From NCBI GenBank assembly GCA_963837585.1, contig CAWINX010000004.1, positions 434,001-498,000 on the forward strand: a DNA stretch of 64,000 nt, written 5' to 3'. This DNA is from CAWINX01 sp963837585. Lineage in GTDB: Bacteria > Actinomycetota > Thermoleophilia > Solirubrobacterales > 70-9. Under the pieces are notes generated by a model. It was not told the DNA's origin. It did not search any database and was given only the letters and a program-made list of their open reading frames with translations. Shown in pieces: positions 59,881 to 64,000 of the stretch (the first letter of the stretch is position 1; the number at the start of each line of letters is the position of its first letter). A program made the position numbers and the translations under genes.

Positions 59881-61077
59881 GTGCGTCACCATCGCCTGGT
59901 GAACGTCGTCCTCTCAATCGCCGTGGTCCTGCTCGCCGCAGCCCTCGCCTACGCCCTCCTGCGGCGGCGCCCTGAGCCCGAGCCACAGCCACAGGTCGAC
60001 CTGGGCGCGGCGATCCAGGAGGCGACCTCGAAGGCGATCGGCGATCTACTCCAGATGAACGAGGAGTCGCGCAAAGTCGACACCAAGACCGCCGAGGCGA
60101 CCCTCGACCGGCGCCAGGCCGAGATCAAAGCGCTGGCCGACCGCATCTCCAAGGGCCAGGAGAAGATCGAGAAGGAGGTGCAGCGCCGCGGCGAGGCCGA
60201 CCTGCACACTCGCGCCCTGCTCGAACAGATGGGGCAGACGATCGGCAGCCTCAACAGTGAGACCGCGGGCCTTAAGAAGGCGCTGCGCCAGCCGCAGACC
60301 CGAGGCCAGTGGGGCGAGCTGCAACTGCGCCGCTGCGTGGAGATCGCCGGGATGACCGAGCACGTCGACTTCGAGTTGCAGGAGACCCTGCGCACCGACG
60401 ACGGCAACCTCCGCCCCGACGTGCGATTCCTTTTGCCTGAAGGGCGCAGCTTCGTCGCCGACTCAAAGGTGCCGCTCGACGCCTTCCTCGACGCCCAGGA
60501 AGCGGAGGTCGAGTCGGAGCGGGGTGCCCAGCTCCAGCGTCACGCCAAGCAGGCTCGCGAGCACATCCGCAGCCTCAGCTCGAAGGACTACCAGGGCCAG
60601 TTCAAGGCGGGCGAGATGCCGGACCTGGTGATCTGCTTCATCCCCAACGAGCCCGCGATGCACGCGGCGTTCGCCGCCGATCCGACCCTCTTCGACTACG
60701 CGCTGGAGCGCAGCGTGCTGGTGGTCAGCCCGACCTCCTTGATCGGCCTGCTGCGCACCATGGAGCTCGGCTGGCGCCAGGAGACGATGGTGGCCGAAGC
60801 CACCAAAATCGCCGACGCGGCCGGCAAGCTCCACTCCCGCTTCGCCAAGTTCCTCAACGACTTCAACTCGGTCGGCAAGCGCCTTTCCTCCGCAACCGGC
60901 GCCTACAACTCGGCCGTCGGCTCGCTCGAGGGTCGCCTCCTCCCTCAGCTGCGCAAGGTCGAGGACCTTGGAATCAGGACTCGTCGCGAAATCGAGGATC
61001 CCGCCCCGATCGACGCTCCGGTGCGGGTAATCAGCGCTCCGGAGCTGGGCGAGGCCGAGAGTCCCGTGCTCGACTAG
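59881..61077 (+). CDS. rmuC: RmuC-family DNA recombination protein
   Basis: This 398-aa protein has an N-terminal transmembrane anchor (VVLSIAVVLLAAALAYALL), a coiled-coil region (residues 55-140: TAEATLDRRQAEIKALADRI etc.) and the RmuC nuclease-fold domain (RGQWGELQLRRCVEIAGMTE; PDVRFLLPEGRSFVADSKVP; VICFIPNEPAMHAAFAADPT). RmuC limits inversions at short inverted repeats in E. coli, of interest given the palindromes in this window. The start is GTG 59881. Confidence 0.93.
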   Translation: MRHHRLVNVVLSIAVVLLAAALAYALLRRRPEPEPQPQVDLGAAIQEATSKAIGDLLQMNEESRKVDTKTAEATLDRRQAEIKALADRISKGQEKIEKEVQRRGEADLHTRALLEQMGQTIGSLNSETAGLKKALRQPQTRGQWGELQLRRCVEIAGMTEHVDFELQETLRTDDGNLRPDVRFLLPEGRSFVADSKVPLDAFLDAQEAEVESERGAQLQRHAKQAREHIRSLSSKDYQGQFKAGEMPDLVICFIPNEPAMHAAFAADPTLFDYALERSVLVVSPTSLIGLLRTMELGWRQETMVAEATKIADAAGKLHSRFAKFLNDFNSVGKRLSSATGAYNSAVGSLEGRLLPQLRKVEDLGIRTRREIEDPAPIDAPVRVISAPELGEAESPVLD

Positions 61078-61119
61078 GATTCGCGCCCGACCGTCATCGA
61101 ATCCGCCGCGGAGGACCAC

Positions 61120-62382
61120 TTGGCCGTAGATACCAGCGCAGTCTCGAAGCTCGACGTCGAGCCCGGAACATTGCCCGAGACGATGGCGGCTTGGGTGATC
61201 CGCCAGGAGCGCGAGGGCGAGCCGACCGACGCCTTCCAACTCGAGCAGATCGAGGTCCCCGAGCCCGGCGCCTTCGAGGTGATCGTCCGCGTGATGGCGG
61301 CCGGCGTCAACTTCAACAACGTCTGGGCGGCGCTCGGCAAGCCGGTCTCGGTCTTCGGCTACGGCGACCACCCCGAGTACGGACACCACATCGGCGGCTC
61401 CGACGCCTCCGGAATCGTCTGGAAGGTCGGCGAGGGCGTCACCCGCTGGAAGCCCGGCGACGAGGTCGTCGTCCACTGCAACCAGGCCTCCTACGAGGAC
61501 GTCGAGGTGCACGGGCTCGACCCGCTCGCCGCCCCGAGCCAAAGGATCTGGGGCTACGAGACGACCTGGGGCTCGTTCGCCCAGTTCACCAAGGTCCAGG
61601 CCCAGCAGCTGCTTCCCCGCCCCCAGAACCTCTCCTGGGCGGAGTCCTCCTCCTACGGGCTGACCTACTTCACCGCCTACCGGATGCTGATCGACCAGTG
61701 CAAGCTGCAGCCCGGCCACAACGTGCTGATCTGGGGCGCCGCCGGCGGGCTCGGCGTCTTCGCCGTGCAGCTCTGCAAGGCGGCGGGCGCCAACGCGGTC
61801 GGCGTCGTCTCCTCCGACGATAAGGGCGAGCTGGTCAAGCAACTCGGCGCGGTCGACTACATCAACCGAGCCGAGTTCGGCGAGATGATGCGGACCAAGG
61901 AGAACCTCACCGACCCGGCCGCCGACAAGGAGCGATTCAAGGCCTCGCGCGGCTTCGCCAAGCGGGTCAAAGAGATCCTCGGCGACGCGCCCGACATCGT
62001 CTTCGAGCACGTCGGCCAGGCGACCTTCCCGACCTCCGTCTTCGTCGTCAAGCCGTTCGGAAAAGTCGTAATCTGCGGCGCGACATCGGGCTTCCAGCTC
62101 GACTTCGACGTCCGTTACCTCTGGATGCGCCAGAAGCAGATCATCGGATCCCACTTCGCCAACGCCTATGAGTGCATGCGGGCCAACCAGCTGATGGCCG
62201 AGGGCAAGATCCGCCCGGTCCTTTGGCAGACGATGGGCTTCGACGGGGTACCCGAGGCCCACCAGTTGCTCCACGAGAACAAGCACCTGGGCAAGATCTC
62301 GATCTTGGTCGGCGCCGAATCCGAGGATGAGGGCAGGGTCGACGACGGACCCGGGGCGATCCGGGCGGAGGTGGGTGCCTGA
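61120..62382 (+). CDS. ccrA: Crotonyl-CoA carboxylase/reductase
   Basis: This 420-aa MDR enzyme has the crotonyl-CoA carboxylase/reductase features: MAAGVNFNNVWAALGKPVSV, YGHHIGGSDASGIVWKVGEG, GYETTWGSFAQFTKVQAQQL and NADPH-binding IWGAAGGLGVFAVQLCKAAG, with FEHVGQATFPTSVFV. It reductively carboxylates crotonyl-CoA to (2S)-ethylmalonyl-CoA, the key step of the ethylmalonyl-CoA pathway of acetate assimilation and a source of polyketide extender units. A mutase-type gene follows at 63817. Confidence 0.95.
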   Translation: MAVDTSAVSKLDVEPGTLPETMAAWVIRQEREGEPTDAFQLEQIEVPEPGAFEVIVRVMAAGVNFNNVWAALGKPVSVFGYGDHPEYGHHIGGSDASGIVWKVGEGVTRWKPGDEVVVHCNQASYEDVEVHGLDPLAAPSQRIWGYETTWGSFAQFTKVQAQQLLPRPQNLSWAESSSYGLTYFTAYRMLIDQCKLQPGHNVLIWGAAGGLGVFAVQLCKAAGANAVGVVSSDDKGELVKQLGAVDYINRAEFGEMMRTKENLTDPAADKERFKASRGFAKRVKEILGDAPDIVFEHVGQATFPTSVFVVKPFGKVVICGATSGFQLDFDVRYLWMRQKQIIGSHFANAYECMRANQLMAEGKIRPVLWQTMGFDGVPEAHQLLHENKHLGKISILVGAESEDEGRVDDGPGAIRAEVGA

Positions 62383-62675
62383 TGGCCGAGGTCTGCATCC
62401 TCGACTGGCACGTCACCCCGTTCCGAGCCGATCGCTGGCTCGATGTCTGGGAGCCGGCCGCGGCCAAGATGCCCGCCTATGGCGCCAAGAGCTGGTCGCT
62501 GACCCGCTCACTCGACGACCCACTCTCCTTCCAGCAGACTTCCGCATGGGAGAGCCGCGCCGACTTCGAGCGCTACTGGTTCTCGGAGGAAATCGAGGAG
62601 GCACGGGCGCAGTCGGTCGGCTTCTACGACCTGCTCATGCTCCCCACCTGGCACACGCTGCTGGCAGTCGAGTAG
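62382..62675 (+). CDS. 97-aa protein coupled to ccrA
   Basis: The ATG at 62382 shares one base with the ccrA stop. The 97-aa product (MAEVCILDWHVTPFRADRWL; EPAAAKMPAYGAKSWSLTRS; WESRADFERYWFSEEIEEAR; PTWHTLLAVE) has a ferredoxin-like dimeric alpha/beta-barrel pattern like the antibiotic biosynthesis monooxygenase family. Coupling implies a role in the ethylmalonyl-CoA pathway, but none is established here. Confidence 0.7.
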   Translation: MAEVCILDWHVTPFRADRWLDVWEPAAAKMPAYGAKSWSLTRSLDDPLSFQQTSAWESRADFERYWFSEEIEEARAQSVGFYDLLMLPTWHTLLAVE

Positions 62676-62694
62676 CAGCGGACTCGTAGCTGTC

Positions 62695-62985
62695 TCAGCC
62701 GCGCTCCAGGGGCGCCATCGTCAGTCCGGCCCCTTCCAGCTGCTCCCAGTAATGCTCGGCCGGCTCCCGGGGCCCGGTCCAGACGATCGCCTGACCGGTG
62801 TTGTGGATGCGGTCGGCGATCGCGTGGCCCTGCGCGAGCGTGACGCCGGGAAGCACGCGGGCAAGCGTCTGAGCGACGTGATCGAAGGTGTTGTGGTTGT
62901 CGTTGCGGACGATCACTCGCCAGTTGCCGCCGAGGCCCGAGCCCGGGCCGGCGCTGCGCGGCCGCTCAACGGTCGTAGTCGACAT
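62695..62985 (-). CDS. clpS: ATP-dependent Clp protease adaptor ClpS
   Basis: This 96-aa protein has the ClpS core: WRVIVRNDNHNTFDHVAQTL (the IVRNDNHNTF loop), then AHIADRI-like QGHAIADRIHNTGQAIVWTG and the end EHYWEQLEGAGLTMAPLERG. It delivers N-degron substrates to ClpAP/ClpCP. The substrate-binding Asn-Asp-x-x-x-Thr pattern (ND..NTF) is intact. Confidence 0.9.
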   Translation of the reverse strand: MSTTTVERPRSAGPGSGLGGNWRVIVRNDNHNTFDHVAQTLARVLPGVTLAQGHAIADRIHNTGQAIVWTGPREPAEHYWEQLEGAGLTMAPLERG

Positions 62986-63006
62986 CGCTTCTGATTATGC
63001 GCTTGC

Positions 63007-63722
63007 TCAGAACGGGCTTGGGACCCGGACGATGACGTCGTCGATGCTGGCAATCGCTCCAGGCGCGTTCTTGGCCGAGCCGACCGCGACGCTGGAGGCG
63101 CGCCCGCTCAGTTCGCCGCCATTGGGGTCGACGACCTCGGCGACCAGCTTGTTCCCTATGAAGGCCGCCAGATCGCAGGCAGCCCTGGTCGGGACCGCTG
63201 GTGACGTTGAAGGCGCGCAGGCGCAGCTTGTTGGCGGCGTTGAGCCCGCGAACGCTGCCCACCGACCTCTCGATCGCCAGGTACTTGATCGAGTGCCCGC
63301 CAAGGTACTTGCGAATCTGGACCTTGCGCTGCAGCGGATAGACGGCGAGCTGGTACTTCTTGCCGCCTCCGGCTCGCAGGCCGACCGCCAGGAACATCTT
63401 CCTGCGCAGGCTCTTCGGGGTGCCGCTCAGCAAGTCGCTCGGTGGCGACGATCTCGAGGTCCCGTCCGACGACCCTGGTCCGGTAGGCGCACTCGGAAGT
63501 GCGCTTGCCGAGCACGATGCGCAGCGCGTGACGAGAGCCGCCTCGGGCGCAGTTGGCGCCGGTCAGCTTGAGCAACTGGCTGCGCTGAGAGTTCGTCTCC
63601 ATCGGGTCGCGGTAGATGGGGATCAGCGATGCGCCGGCTGTCGCGGCGACCGCCAGAGCCGTCGCCAAGGCCGCAACCGCGATGATCACGCGAAATTTTA
63701 TGGATGCTCTCTCGCTATGCAC
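63007..63722 (-). CDS. Exported protein of unknown function, two frameshifts
   Basis: From GTG 63722: N-terminal signal/anchor (FRVIIAVAALATALAVAATA), then RDPMETNSQRSQLLKLTGAN and VLGKRTSECAYRTRVVGRDL in frame one. Next come LLSGTPKSLRRKMFLAVGLR and GKKYQLAVYPLQRKVQIRKY in frame two, and RAACDLAAFIGNKLVAEVVD with ASIDDVIVRVPSPF in frame three. Frame changes are near 63425 and 63190. The pattern suggests an all-beta extracellular (lectin/LamG-like) domain. Function unknown. Confidence 0.7.
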
Positions 63723-63816
63723 TCGCGGGAGCCTAAACACCGCTGCGGGGAAAAGATGCGCCCGCAGGCGCGATGAACGGCGGATTTCCGCCGTTCCCAA
63801 ATATCATTGAGAGTCG

Positions 63817-64000
63817 ATGCCCGAACACCGCCTCCCCGAGCGCGACCGCCCCTGGGTGATGCGCACCTACGCGGGGCATTCCGACGCCCGCCGTTCCAAC
63901 GAGCTCTACCGGCGCAACCTTGCGAAGGGCCAGACCGGCCTCTCGGTCGCCTTCGACCTGCCGACCCAGACCGGCTATGACCCGGATCACGTCCTCGCCC
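63817..64000 (+). CDS. meaA: Ethylmalonyl-CoA mutase-type protein, N-terminal part (partial)
   Basis: MPEHRLPERDRPWVMRTYAG, SDARRSNELYRRNLAKGQTG and LSVAFDLPTQTGYDPDHVLA match the N-terminus of the B12-dependent ethylmalonyl-CoA mutase/MeaA subfamily of methylmalonyl-CoA mutases, which isomerises ethylmalonyl-CoA to methylsuccinyl-CoA. The gene continues beyond the window edge. With ccrA 1.4 kb upstream it supports an ethylmalonyl-CoA pathway locus. Fine separation from methylmalonyl-CoA mutase needs the full sequence. Confidence 0.88.
   Translation, partial: MPEHRLPERDRPWVMRTYAGHSDARRSNELYRRNLAKGQTGLSVAFDLPTQTGYDPDHVLA

Overview
The window is a 64-kb piece of a high-GC actinobacterial chromosome. 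Gene content (F420 biosynthesis genes with an F420:NADPH reductase, crotonyl-CoA carboxylase/reductase next to an ethylmalonyl-CoA mutase-type gene, a single-subunit FbiC-type CofG-CofH fusion, DtxR-type MntR, ClpS) and very GC-rich codon use suggest a member of the class Thermoleophilia (Solirubrobacterales/Gaiellales-like). The class assignment is inference; 'actinobacterium' is secure. Nothing here looks like plasmid or phage backbone.

Layout. 1-7.1 kb: a leftward kdp potassium-uptake locus (histidine kinase, KdpE, a 42-aa membrane peptide, KdpF, KdpA, KdpC, KdpB, then the KdpD sensory N-terminus running off the edge). The sensor appears split in two and the structural order is A-C-B. 7.1-14.4 kb: small metabolic, regulatory and membrane genes, including a TetR regulator facing a membrane protein gene, with a palindrome lying on the -35 box between them. 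14.4-20.4 kb: accessory region with HipBA, a VapBC-like pair, an orphan XRE antitoxin, GIY-YIG and HNH nucleases with small partners, two tRNAs, a LexA-type box and a shattered HTH/LAGLIDADG-like gene. 20.4-23.5 kb: hydrolases and a phosphoesterase. 23.5-28.3 kb: a 2-oxoacid:ferredoxin oxidoreductase operon with a GltD/NfnB-like flavoprotein and a ferredoxin. 28.3-40 kb: membrane proteins, two tRNAs around 32.6 kb, an MFS transporter fused to a cyclic-nucleotide-binding domain, a CHASE2 adenylate cyclase, an RCC1-like secreted protein and three more tRNAs. 40-46.8 kb: acetoacetate/leucine degradation genes and a two-gene ABC exporter. 46.8-53.4 kb: the F420 locus (npdG, cofD, cofC, cofE, fbiC), interrupted by a 293-bp element with perfect 19-bp terminal inverted repeats. 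53.5-64 kb: aquaporin, an NMT1-like binding lipoprotein, mntR/mntH, ygfZ, rmuC, ccr, clpS and the start of the mutase gene.

A strong sequence-quality theme runs through the window: at least twenty single-base indels split otherwise intact conserved genes (for example near 21.03, 27.50, 27.63, 27.85, 35.89, 41.71, 42.81, 48.32, 52.94 and 57.98 kb), mostly as one extra or missing base in short G or C runs. This looks more like uncorrected consensus error than gene decay, so most broken genes are annotated here as coding with a frameshift. Only the HTH/LAGLIDADG remnant and the RCC1-like gene are broken in so many places that they are called pseudogenes.

Apart from the 285 bp between cofE and the alcohol dehydrogenase gene (49,885-50,169, described as a MITE-like element), no gene-free stretch approaches 300 bases. 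Gaps between genes are otherwise under about 150 bp.
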